Of a DNA stretch of 64,000 bases, positions 54,657-62,551 are shown one piece after another. The notes beneath the pieces are model-generated. The model worked only from the letters and a program-made list of their open reading frames with translations. It made no database searches and was not told where the DNA came from. A program made the translations under genes and the position numbers. Within the stretch, counting starts at the first letter, position 1, and each line of letters begins with the position of its first letter. The stretch comes from Streptomyces sp. TLI_105 (lineage in GTDB: Bacteria > Actinomycetota > Actinomycetes > Streptomycetales > Streptomycetaceae), in assembly GCF_900105415.1 (NCBI RefSeq), contig NZ_FNSM01000001.1, positions 434,001 to 498,000 on the forward strand. The letters run 5' to 3'.

Positions 54657-55361
54657 GTGCTTCCGCGAACCCTTCTCACCGGCCCGTCGCTCGCCGACGC
54701 CGCGCTCCTCCCCCAGGTGGAACAGGGCCGGGAGTGGCCGCTCCTCGTGTGGGCCCCGGGTCCGGGCGTCCGCATGGTGTCGAGCGCCGTCCTCGGCGGA
54801 GGCATCGGCGAGCGTCAGTGGGTCGTCAACGCCCAGGTCCCGCCCGGCTACGCCCGGCTCGACCCCGTCGCCCACCTCCGTGACCTGGCCTCCGGGGCCG
54901 GCCTCGAAGGGGCGGGCGTGGGGCTCATGACCGCGGCGTCGGTCGCGGACCGGCGGCACGCCGTGGACGGCGGCGCGCAGGCCCTGGTCACCGCCGGGGT
55001 CGGCGTACGGGGCTGGGCCGCGGCTCCGGGAGCCGGCAGCGTGGCGGCGCCGCGACCCGGCACGATCAACATCGTCGTGTCCCTGCCGGTGCCGCTCACG
55101 GACGCCGCGCTCGTGAACGCGGTCGCCACCGCCACCGAGGCCAAGGTGCAGGCCCTGGTCGAACTGGGCGCCGACGCCTCCGGCACGCCGACGGACGCGG
55201 TCTGCGTGGCCGCGCCCTCGCCGGCCGCCGGCGCCGGGAGCTCCGTCGAGTCGTTCGCCGGACCGCGGTCGCTGTGGGGCGCGCGGCTCGCCCGCGCCGT
55301 GCACGCGGCGACGCGGGCGGCCTGTGCGGGGCTGCTCGCCTCCCCGGCCGGCTCCCGCTGA
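54657..55361 (+). CDS. cbiZ: Adenosylcobinamide amidohydrolase
   Basis: A 234-residue CbiZ-family protein, which hydrolyses the aminopropanol amide of adenosylcobinamide to give adenosylcobyric acid in corrinoid salvage. The hallmark stretch is VRMVSSAVLGGGIGERQWVV followed by NAQVPPGYARLDP, and later GVGLMTAASVADRRHAV and GTINIVVSLPVPL. GTG 54657 is the likely start, but it lies only 10 bases beyond the IS target duplication. The insertion therefore separates the gene from its old upstream region and could have cut its promoter. Confidence 0.88.
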   Translation: MLPRTLLTGPSLADAALLPQVEQGREWPLLVWAPGPGVRMVSSAVLGGGIGERQWVVNAQVPPGYARLDPVAHLRDLASGAGLEGAGVGLMTAASVADRRHAVDGGAQALVTAGVGVRGWAAAPGAGSVAAPRPGTINIVVSLPVPLTDAALVNAVATATEAKVQALVELGADASGTPTDAVCVAAPSPAAGAGSSVESFAGPRSLWGARLARAVHAATRAACAGLLASPAGSR

Positions 55362-55390
55362 CCCGGGCGCACGCGTTCCCCTCCGCCCCT

Positions 55391-55450
55391 GTCCGTCACC
55401 GTCCCTTCCCGTCCGTTCCCGTCCGTTCCCGTCCGTTCCCGTCCGTTCTC
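55391..55450 (+). repeat. 10-bp tandem repeat (GTCCGTTCCC) array
   Basis: Three perfect GTCCGTTCCC copies (55411-55440) are flanked by diverged ones, giving about six units from 55391 to 55450. The array lies between convergent cbiZ and the alpha/beta hydrolase and runs onto the hydrolase stop codon. Slippage could alter its length. Confidence 0.85.
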
Positions 55451-56096
55451 AGCCGTGCGAGAGCAGCGCCGCGGTGAGTTCGGCCGCGCGTCGGTGCCAG
55501 AGGTCCGCGCCCCGGAGCATGGCGTGTCCGCCGGTCGGCATGGGAATGCCCGCCGCGTCGGCGCCCGCCTCCCGGGCCCGGCGGACGAACTCCCAGGACT
55601 GACGGGCCGAGGTGACCCGGTCGGTCTCGTCGTGGAGCAGGTAGAGGCGCCGGCCGCCGAGGTGGTCCACGGGCTCGTCGGCGGGGCACCACGGGGCGAG
55701 CGCGACGACCCCGCGCACGGTGGGGTCGCCCGCCACGCGGAGGGCGGCCCGGCCGCCCATGGAGTGGCCGAGGAGCACGACGGGCACGGGTCCGGCCCGC
55801 TCCCGGAGCCGTCCGAGGGCGGCCTCGGCGTCCCGGGCGGCGTCGGCTCGGGCGCCGTTCCAGCCGCGGTGGCGGTAGCGCACCTCGGCGATCAGCACCG
55901 CCCGGCCCCGGACGGCCCGGGTCACGGCGGCGGCGAAGGGGCGCATGCGCAGGGCCGGCAGGTTGAGCGCGGGCGGCGGCTCGGGGCCGTCGGCGCGGCC
56001 GCCGTGGAGCAGCAGCACGGCTGCGGTGGGCACGGCGGGCGCGCTGCGGACGACGAGCGCGGTCGGATCGGCGCGCCGGGTGGGGCACAGGTTCAT
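55449..56096 (-). CDS. Alpha/beta hydrolase (dienelactone hydrolase-like)
   Basis: A 215-residue alpha/beta hydrolase. The nucleophile elbow is GHSMGG (VVLLGHSMGGRAALRVAG), the oxyanion strand is VLLLHGGRADGPEP, the Asp lies in LLHDETDRVTSARQ and the catalytic His in PTGGHAML. It is likely a small esterase or lactonase with unknown substrate. ATG 56096 is chosen because it overlaps the stop of a 20-codon upstream ORF (ATGA), which has the strong ribosome site; the hydrolase's own site is weak. Confidence 0.83.
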   Translation of the reverse strand: MNLCPTRRADPTALVVRSAPAVPTAAVLLLHGGRADGPEPPPALNLPALRMRPFAAAVTRAVRGRAVLIAEVRYRHRGWNGARADAARDAEAALGRLRERAGPVPVVLLGHSMGGRAALRVAGDPTVRGVVALAPWCPADEPVDHLGGRRLYLLHDETDRVTSARQSWEFVRRAREAGADAAGIPMPTGGHAMLRGADLWHRRAAELTAALLSHG

Positions 56097-56155
56097 CGCG
56101 TCGCCGTCCCGCTCGTGCGGGCCCTGCGGGCCGTGTGACCGGGCCGCTGCGCCAT
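56093..56155 (-). CDS. 20-codon upstream ORF coupled to the hydrolase
   Basis: The ORF starts at ATG 56155 with GGAGG 7 bases upstream and encodes MAQRPGHTARRARTSGTATR. Its TGA overlaps the hydrolase ATG as ATGA. The arrangement suggests that ribosomes load here and re-initiate at the hydrolase gene, so it may tune expression rather than make a functional peptide. Confidence 0.45.
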   Translation of the reverse strand: MAQRPGHTARRARTSGTATR

Positions 56156-56453
56156 GGGTGCCTCCAGGAATCGCTTGCCGTCTGAGGGCCGAAGTCTGCC
56201 AGGCCTCACCGGTCGTCAGATACACCGCGCCCCCCGCCGACGGACTGTCCGCCGCGGGCGCCCCGGGCAGCCCGCCCCACGGGACCCGGCTCGGCTCGCA
56301 CCCTCGAATCGAACGCACGCACCCGCAAGGATGAGCGCCGTCGGTCCTCCGGCTCCGCTTGCTCGGCCGGAGGCGCGGGGCGTCGGAGAGTGATCGCGCC
56401 GGGGCCGCTCAGAGACAGGGTCCGGCCGTCGTCCCGTTCGAGCAGGGAGCCAG
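56156..56453. other. Intergenic region between hydrolase and GH89 genes
   Basis: No supported gene. The stretch separates divergent genes and so carries both promoters. I see no convincing -35/-10 pair and no long dyad. GCAGGGAG just before 56454 is the ribosome site of the GH89 gene. Confidence 0.5.
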
Positions 56454-58694
56454 ATGGGCAGCCGCCTGATCCGTCGTTGCCGCAACACCCTCGTCGTCGC
56501 GGTGCTCGCCGTCGTGACCGCCGCCACCCCCGGCGTGCCGGCTCCGCCGGGCGGCGCCGCCTCCGCCGCCGTGCCCCCCTTCGACCCGGGCCCGGCCCGG
56601 GCGGCGCTGAAGCGCCTGCTGCCGTCCCGGGCCGCGCAGTTCACCCTGATCCCCGTGGAGGAACCGGGCTCCGGGGACTACTTCTCGGTCTCCGGCAGGG
56701 CGGGGGCGATCCGGGTGCGGGGCACCTCGCCGGCCACGCTGCTGACCGGCGTGGGCTGGTATCTGGAGCGGGTCGCGGGGGTCGACATCGGGTGGCCGGG
56801 CGACAGTGTCGGCCGGCTGCCGCTCACGCTCCCCGCGGTGCCCGGGACGCTCACCCGATCGGCGAACGTGCCGCACCGCTACGCCCTGAACGACACCGAC
56901 GAGGGCTACTCCGGCGCGTACCGCGACTTCGCCTCGTACCGGCGCGACATCGACCTGATGGCGCTGCACGGCGTGAACGAGGTCTTCGTGCCGACCGGGG
57001 CCGAGTACCCGTACTACCGGGCCCTCCAGGGGTTCGGCTACGACGCGGCGGAGCTGCGCGCCTGGATCCCCGGCCCCGCGCATCAGGCCTGGTGGCTGCT
57101 GCAGAACATGTCGGGCTTCGGCGGGCCGGTGTCGGAGTCGCTGATCGAGGCCCGGGCGGCACTGGGTGGCCGGATCGCGAAACACCTGCGCGCGTTGGGG
57201 ATGACGCCCGTCCTGCCGGGCTTCTTCGGCACGGTGCCACCGGACTTCGCCGCCCGGAACCCGGGCGCGGTCACCGTCCCGCAGGGCAGGTGGGTCGGGT
57301 TCGCCCGGCCCGACTGGCTGGATCCGACCGGACCCGTCTTCGCCGAACTGGCCGCCGCCTACTACCGGGTGCAGCGGCACCGGTTCGGTGACAGCGACAT
57401 GTTCAAGATGGACCTGCTGCACGAGGGCGGCACCCCCGGACCGGTCGACGTCGCACGGGCGGCAGGGGCCGTGCAGCGGGCCCTGGACACCGCGCGTCCC
57501 GGGGCCACGTGGGTCATGCTCGGCTGGCAGAACAATCCCTCCGCGGCTCTCCTGAGCGGTGTGGACCGGAGCCGGGTGCTGATCGTCGACGGCCTCTCCG
57601 ACCGGTACGAGGGACTCGACCGCGAGGCGCAGTGGGGCGGTGCGCCCTACGCGTTCGGCTCGATCGCCAACTTCGGCGGGCACACCAGCCTGGGCGCCAA
57701 CACCGGCGTGTGGACGGACCGTTTCCACGCGTGGCTGACCCGGTCGGACAGCGCGCTGCGCGGCATCGCCTACCTCCCGGAGGGCACCGGCGGGAACCCC
57801 GCCTCGTTCGACCTGCTCACCGAGCTCGCCTGGGAGCCTGGCCCGGTCGACCAGCGCGCCTGGTTCGCCGCGTACGCCGCCCGGCGCTACGGCGGCGCCG
57901 ACCCGCACGCGGCCGCCGCGTGGGAGCAGCTGCGCCTCGGCCCGTACAGCGGCGCCTCCGGTACGTGGAGCGAGCCGCAGGACAGCCTCTTCACCGCGCG
58001 GCCGAGCCTGACGGCGGTCAAGGCGGCACGCTGGAGCCCGACCGCCATGCGGTACGACGCCTGCACGGTGGAGCGCGCCCTGTCGGAGCTGCTGGAGGTG
58101 GCCCCGGCGCTGCGGAGCTCGGACGCGTACCGCTTCGACCTGGTGGACGTGGCGCGCCAGGCGCTCACCAACCGCGGCCGTCTCCTGCTGCCGCGGATCA
58201 GGGCGGCGTACGAGGCGAAGGACCTGGAGGGCTTCCGGGCACTGGTGCGCGAGTGGAACGCCGCGGAGGAGCTGCTCGGACGGCTCGTCGCCTCCGACCG
58301 TCGCTTCCTGCTGGGCCCGTGGCTCGCCGACGCCCGCTCCTGGGGGGCCGACGCGGAGGAGAGCGACCGGCTCGAGTACGACGCCCGCTCGATCCTCACC
58401 ACCTGGGCCGACCGGGGGCCGAGCGAGAGCGGCGGCCTGCACGACTACGCCAACCGCGAGTGGGCCGGTCTCGTCCAGGACGTGTACGGGCCGCGCTGGG
58501 CGGACTACTTCGCGAGCCTCGACACGGCGCTCGTCCGGGGCGCGCCCCCGGTCGCCGTCGACTGGTTCGCCAGGGACGACGCCTGGGCCCACGGACGGCA
58601 GGCCTATCCGACGTCGCCGACCGGTGATCCGGTCGCCCTGGCGGGCGAGGTCGGCGCGGCTCTGGCCGTGTCGTCCACGGCCGCGCACCGGTGA
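56454..58694 (+). CDS. Secreted alpha-N-acetylglucosaminidase (GH89, NAGLU-like)
   Basis: A 746-residue exported GH89 glycosidase. A Sec signal covers about residues 1-38 (LVVAVLAVVTAATPGVPA). The NAGLU pattern follows: N-domain with VRGTSPATLLTGVGWYLERV, the central (beta/alpha)8 barrel with RYALNDTDEGYSGAYRDF-type strand, DIDLMALHGVNEVFVPTG, PVLPGFFGTVPPDF and the TWVMLGWQNNPSAAL strand, then an all-helical C-domain. It would remove terminal alpha-GlcNAc from glycans such as heparan-type or mucin chains outside the cell. A strong hairpin spans the stop codon. Confidence 0.9.
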   Translation: MGSRLIRRCRNTLVVAVLAVVTAATPGVPAPPGGAASAAVPPFDPGPARAALKRLLPSRAAQFTLIPVEEPGSGDYFSVSGRAGAIRVRGTSPATLLTGVGWYLERVAGVDIGWPGDSVGRLPLTLPAVPGTLTRSANVPHRYALNDTDEGYSGAYRDFASYRRDIDLMALHGVNEVFVPTGAEYPYYRALQGFGYDAAELRAWIPGPAHQAWWLLQNMSGFGGPVSESLIEARAALGGRIAKHLRALGMTPVLPGFFGTVPPDFAARNPGAVTVPQGRWVGFARPDWLDPTGPVFAELAAAYYRVQRHRFGDSDMFKMDLLHEGGTPGPVDVARAAGAVQRALDTARPGATWVMLGWQNNPSAALLSGVDRSRVLIVDGLSDRYEGLDREAQWGGAPYAFGSIANFGGHTSLGANTGVWTDRFHAWLTRSDSALRGIAYLPEGTGGNPASFDLLTELAWEPGPVDQRAWFAAYAARRYGGADPHAAAAWEQLRLGPYSGASGTWSEPQDSLFTARPSLTAVKAARWSPTAMRYDACTVERALSELLEVAPALRSSDAYRFDLVDVARQALTNRGRLLLPRIRAAYEAKDLEGFRALVREWNAAEELLGRLVASDRRFLLGPWLADARSWGADAEESDRLEYDARSILTTWADRGPSESGGLHDYANREWAGLVQDVYGPRWADYFASLDTALVRGAPPVAVDWFARDDAWAHGRQAYPTSPTGDPVALAGEVGAALAVSSTAAHR

Positions 58695-58716
58695 GGTGCG
58701 CGGCCGTGGACGACAC
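58668..58716 (+). terminator. Perfect 22-bp hairpin spanning the GH89 stop codon
   Basis: Arms 58668-58689 and 58695-58716 pair perfectly around the loop GGTGA, whose TGA is the GH89 stop. Termination would therefore fold from the very end of the reading frame. The convergent TerD-like gene lies 53 bases beyond and may use it too. Confidence 0.85.
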
Positions 58717-58769
58717 GAGGGGGGGAGCCGCCGCGGTGACGCGACGCCCCGACGGCGGTGTCCCGCAGG

Positions 58770-60293
58770 TCACCCCCGGCCGCGCGAGAACCAGTTCTTC
58801 CGCGGAGTGGGCTCGGCCTGCTTGTCCGGCCACGTCGGGTCGCCGGGGGCGGCGAAGGGGACAGGCGCCGCCGCGCCCGGCGGAGCCTGGGGCAGGGGCC
58901 GGGTCGGCGGCTGCAGGCGCTTCAGCCGCGCCCGCCACGGGCCGTCCGCCATCTCGAACTGGACGACGAGCGGCCCCTCCGGCAGCGGAACGGTCTCGCG
59001 CCGCTTGCCGATCTCGTTGACCACGTTCTCGTACTGCGGCAGGGCCGTGTGGTCGTCGTGCCCCGCGAGTTCGTAGACGTGGACGATGAGGTTGTCGTCG
59101 CCACGGTAGTGGACGGCCATGTCGGCCACACCTCCCGTGTGCAGCAGCACCTCGGGGCCGCGGAACTCCGCTTCCTCCTCCGTCAGGCGACGGGCCGCCG
59201 CCAGCGGCGACACGACGATCTGCCAGGGCCCCTCGGCCTGCAGTTTCAGGCGCAGGGTCCCGTGCCCAGGGACCGTGGCGAGCACGCGGCCCCGGAAGTC
59301 CTCCTCCGTGCTGTTGACGAGATTGTCCTCCTCCTTGTTGCGCCGGTTGAGCACCCAGAGGCCCGTGTACCCGTCGCCCCTGACGTCGAGCTGGACCACG
59401 ACCGGCCCCGGCGGGAGCCCGCCCACGGTGATCACGTCGTTGTCCCGGCCCGTCTCCGTGTACGGCTCGAAGACGGGCCCGTACGTCCACCGGTCGGCGC
59501 CGCCGGGAGGGACGGGGGTCATGGGCGGGGCCGCCGCGGGAGGGACAGCGGCGGGAGGCGTCGCCACCGGAGCGACCGCCACGGGCGGAGGTGCGAAACC
59601 GGGCGCGGGAGCCTGCCCTGCCGGCGGAGCCGCGATGCCCGGGGCGGGTGCCGGAACCGCGGCGGCGGACGGAGGCGCGAAGCCCGGGACCGGCGCGGGG
59701 GCCACTGCGGCAGGCGGAGGTGCGAATCCCGGCGCGGGCGCAGGAGGAGCCACGGCCCGCGCCGGCACGCCACCGCCGGGCGACGCTCCGTTCCCTCCCT
59801 CATCAGCCACGTCCACGCCGTGGTCCGTGGCCAGGCCGGCGAGACCGCTCGCCCATCCCTGGCCCACGGCGCGGAACTTCCAGCCGCCCGCCCGCCGGTA
59901 GAGCTCGGCCAGCACCATCGCCGTCTCCCCGGCGGCGTCCGTGACGTCGTACCGCGCCACCGAGGTGCCGTCGGGGGCGAAGGCCTCCACCGACAGCCCG
60001 GCGGCGTCGCGCATCGCGCCGCGCTCCGTCGAACCGACCACGAGGACACGGGTGATCTGCTCCTCGACGGTGGCGAGGCCGACCTCCAGCCACGCCGTAC
60101 CGGCCTGCCCCGGCACCGCCTCCGTCAGCCGGACGGCCCCGGAAGGGTGCACCGGGGCGCCGTGGAAGACGACGTCCCCGTCACCCCTGACCGTCCCGGT
60201 CTCGCCGAGCAACAGTGCCATGGCGTCCACACCACCGCGCACGGCGATCCTCAACGGCACCGACGGAACGAATCCGTTGCTCCCCTTGGTCAT
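58770..60293 (-). CDS. TerD-like domain protein with Pro/Ala linker and C-terminal domain
   Basis: A 507-residue protein. Residues 1-170 resemble the TerD stress domain (MTKGSNGFVPSVPLRIAV; ETAMVLAELYRRAGGWKF; AVGQGWASGLAGLATDHGVD), but the DLD and DDN Ca-binding acidic motifs look degenerate. A disordered linker of PAPAPGFAPPP-type repeats follows (about 185-255). The C-terminal half is a second beta-rich domain (NDVITVGGLPPGPVVVQLDV; VVQFEMADGPWRARL), possibly another lipid or metal-binding barrel. It is divergent from the DUF4139 genes with 183 bases between, suggesting joint control. The start is ATG 60293. Confidence 0.82.
   Translation of the reverse strand: MTKGSNGFVPSVPLRIAVRGGVDAMALLLGETGTVRGDGDVVFHGAPVHPSGAVRLTEAVPGQAGTAWLEVGLATVEEQITRVLVVGSTERGAMRDAAGLSVEAFAPDGTSVARYDVTDAAGETAMVLAELYRRAGGWKFRAVGQGWASGLAGLATDHGVDVADEGGNGASPGGGVPARAVAPPAPAPGFAPPPAAVAPAPVPGFAPPSAAAVPAPAPGIAAPPAGQAPAPGFAPPPVAVAPVATPPAAVPPAAAPPMTPVPPGGADRWTYGPVFEPYTETGRDNDVITVGGLPPGPVVVQLDVRGDGYTGLWVLNRRNKEEDNLVNSTEEDFRGRVLATVPGHGTLRLKLQAEGPWQIVVSPLAAARRLTEEEAEFRGPEVLLHTGGVADMAVHYRGDDNLIVHVYELAGHDDHTALPQYENVVNEIGKRRETVPLPEGPLVVQFEMADGPWRARLKRLQPPTRPLPQAPPGAAAPVPFAAPGDPTWPDKQAEPTPRKNWFSRGRG
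59577..59750 (-). repeat. Four ~15-residue Pro/Ala repeats in the TerD-like protein
   Basis: The linker encodes four degenerate units of the form PAPAPGFAPPPAAVA. The DNA repeats are imperfect but obvious (GGCGGAGGTGCGAA recurs). It is a flexible spacer prone to copy-number change. Confidence 0.75.
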
Positions 60294-60476
60294 CTCCCCC
60301 ACGACGTCCGCCCCTTCCTCGTCGTATCCCCACCCGAGACCCTCACGAAGAAGATCTTGCAGCCGCCGGCGCCCCTGGGACAAGGTCCCGGCCCTGTGGT
60401 GTCCTCGGCGCCCCGGAACCACCGAACCGGTCCGGCGTAGGCTTCCCTCGACACGGACGGGGCAGAGGGGGGCCGC

Positions 60477-62543
60477 ATGACGGTCGGTACGGTACCGAGG
60501 TGGGGGTCGAGCCTCGACTCGGTCGTGGTGTACGCGCGGGGCGCGCTCTGCCGGCGCCTGGCCCGGGGCGTCGTGCCCCCGGACGGCCGGGTGCGGGTGA
60601 CGGGGCTGCCGCGCGCGCTGGACCCGGGTTCGCTGCGGGCCCGGGTGCTGGGCGCCTCGGGGGCGCGGGTCACCGAGGCGCGGGTGGAGGTCGAGGCGGA
60701 GCCGGGCGCCGGCGGCGTTCCCGACGGCCTGCGGCGCGAGGTCGACCGGCTGCACGAGGCACGCGCGGCGGCGGAGGCGCGTCGCGACCGGCAGCGGGCC
60801 CTGATCGAGGAGGTCGGCGGTCTGCGCCCGGTCCCGCCCGGCCGCAAGCGCGAGGACCCGCACCGCCGCACCCCGGTCGACGCGTGGCTGGAGCTGGCCG
60901 ACTTCGTCGACGAGCGGCTGGCGGGGCTCCACGCCCGGCTCGTCGAGCTGGACGAGGCGCTCCGGATCGCCGAGCACGAGCTCGAAGTGGCCTGCGACAG
61001 GCTCGACCGTGCCTCCACCGCCGCGTCGTCGGGTCATGTCGAGACCTCCGTCTGCGCCGTGCTGGCCCTCCACGGCGCCGAGGAGGCGGAGGAGGTGGAG
61101 CTGGAGCTGGAGTACGGCGTGCCGGGTGCCGTCTGGGTGCCGACGTACCGCCTCACCCATCGTCAGGGCGACGGCAGCGGCCGGCTGGTGCTGCGCGCCT
61201 CGGTCGCGCAGCGCACCGGCGAGGACTGGACCGGGGTGCGTCTCGCCCTGGCCACGGCCGACCTGGGGCGCCGCACCGACCTGCCGGCGCTCCGCTCGAT
61301 CCGGATCGGACGCCGCCAGCCCGCACCCGCGCCGTCCGGCTGGCGCGAGCCCCCGGCGGGGCTCGCCGACCTGTTCACCGGGTACGAGGCGGCGGGCCCG
61401 GCGCCTTCCCGCGGCGGCTTCGCGATGGGCGGCGGTGCGCCGGGCTCCGCGGCCGGGGGCGCCGTGGCCGTTCCCGTGGCGATGCCCACCTCCGTACCGG
61501 CACCGGCGCCGGTTCCGCCCCCGGCGTTCGCCGGGCCACCGCAGCCCGGTGGCGCGTACGGCTCCGCTCCGGAGGCCTTCGGCATGGCACCGCCTGCGGC
61601 CCCGCAGCCGCCGGGCGGCCGGCCGCGTGCCGGTGGCGCGGCCTTCGTCGGAGCCCCCGCGCCCCGGGCTCCGGGCGCGGCGGCACCGCCACCGCCGCCG
61701 GTGGGTCCGCCGCAGCCGAGCGGCGCCGAACTCGACTACGCCGCCCTGGTGCTGTCCGGCCCCGAGGAGCCGGGCGGTCGCCGCGGCCGGCTGTTCCCCG
61801 GCTCCTCCTCCGACGCGGTGGCGGCCGAGTACCGCCGCCGCGCCGAGGCGGTCGCCGCGCTGCCGCTGCCCGAGCACGCCGTGCGCCCCCGGGAGTCGGC
61901 GGGCTCGTTCGACCACCGCTTCGACGCGGCCGCCCGCGCCGACGTCCCCTCGGACGGCACCTGGCACACCGTCACCGTCGGCGAGATCCCGGTCGGTCTG
62001 CGCACCGAGCACCTGTGCGTGCCGTCCGTGGAGCAGACGGTGTACGCGACGCTCGCGGTCTCGAACGCCACCGATCAGGCGCTGCTCGCCGGCCCGGTGG
62101 AGGTCACCGTCGACGACGACTTCCTGCTGACCGCCGCGCTGCCCACGCTCGCGCCCGGCGGTGTCCGCCGGCTGGGCCTCGGTCCCGCCGAGGGCGTCCG
62201 CGTCACCCGCCGCACCCATCTGAAGGAGTCGACGGCGGGCCTGCGGAACAACGTGACCGTGCTCGACCACCGCGTCCACGTGGAGCTGGCCAACCGCCTC
62301 GCGGGGCCGGTCACCGTCGAGGTCCACGAGCGGGTGCCGGTCTCCTCCGAGCCGGACGTCCGCATCGAGGAACGCGCCGACTGGACGGCGCCCGAGGACG
62401 GCGCCGCACCGGAGCGCCACGCCCCGGGCACCCGCGTCTGGCGAGTGGAGCTGCCCGCCGGCGGCACCGCCGTGCTCGACGGCGGCTACGAGATCCGCAT
62501 ACCGGCCGGCAAGGCCCTGGTCGACGGCAACCGCAGGAGCTGA
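60477..62543 (+). CDS. DUF4140/DUF4139 (mucoidy inhibitor MuiA-like) protein, copy 1
   Basis: A 688-residue MuiA-family protein. The N-terminal DUF4140 strand SVVVYARGALCRRLARGVV is followed by a helical hairpin (EVDRLHEARAAAEARRDR to ELEVACDRLDRAS). The C-terminal DUF4139 beta-propeller-like part includes PGAVWVPTYRLTH, QRTGEDWTGVRLALATADLG and the terminal VELPAGGTAVLDGGYEIRIP. A Gly/Pro/Ala-rich insert of about 150 residues (about 285-430) breaks this part. No signal peptide is seen. The function is unknown; the family name comes from an old mucoidy phenotype. It is divergent from the TerD-like gene and in tandem with copy 2. Confidence 0.85.
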   Translation: MTVGTVPRWGSSLDSVVVYARGALCRRLARGVVPPDGRVRVTGLPRALDPGSLRARVLGASGARVTEARVEVEAEPGAGGVPDGLRREVDRLHEARAAAEARRDRQRALIEEVGGLRPVPPGRKREDPHRRTPVDAWLELADFVDERLAGLHARLVELDEALRIAEHELEVACDRLDRASTAASSGHVETSVCAVLALHGAEEAEEVELELEYGVPGAVWVPTYRLTHRQGDGSGRLVLRASVAQRTGEDWTGVRLALATADLGRRTDLPALRSIRIGRRQPAPAPSGWREPPAGLADLFTGYEAAGPAPSRGGFAMGGGAPGSAAGGAVAVPVAMPTSVPAPAPVPPPAFAGPPQPGGAYGSAPEAFGMAPPAAPQPPGGRPRAGGAAFVGAPAPRAPGAAAPPPPPVGPPQPSGAELDYAALVLSGPEEPGGRRGRLFPGSSSDAVAAEYRRRAEAVAALPLPEHAVRPRESAGSFDHRFDAAARADVPSDGTWHTVTVGEIPVGLRTEHLCVPSVEQTVYATLAVSNATDQALLAGPVEVTVDDDFLLTAALPTLAPGGVRRLGLGPAEGVRVTRRTHLKESTAGLRNNVTVLDHRVHVELANRLAGPVTVEVHERVPVSSEPDVRIEERADWTAPEDGAAPERHAPGTRVWRVELPAGGTAVLDGGYEIRIPAGKALVDGNRRS

Positions 62544-62551
62544 CACACACC

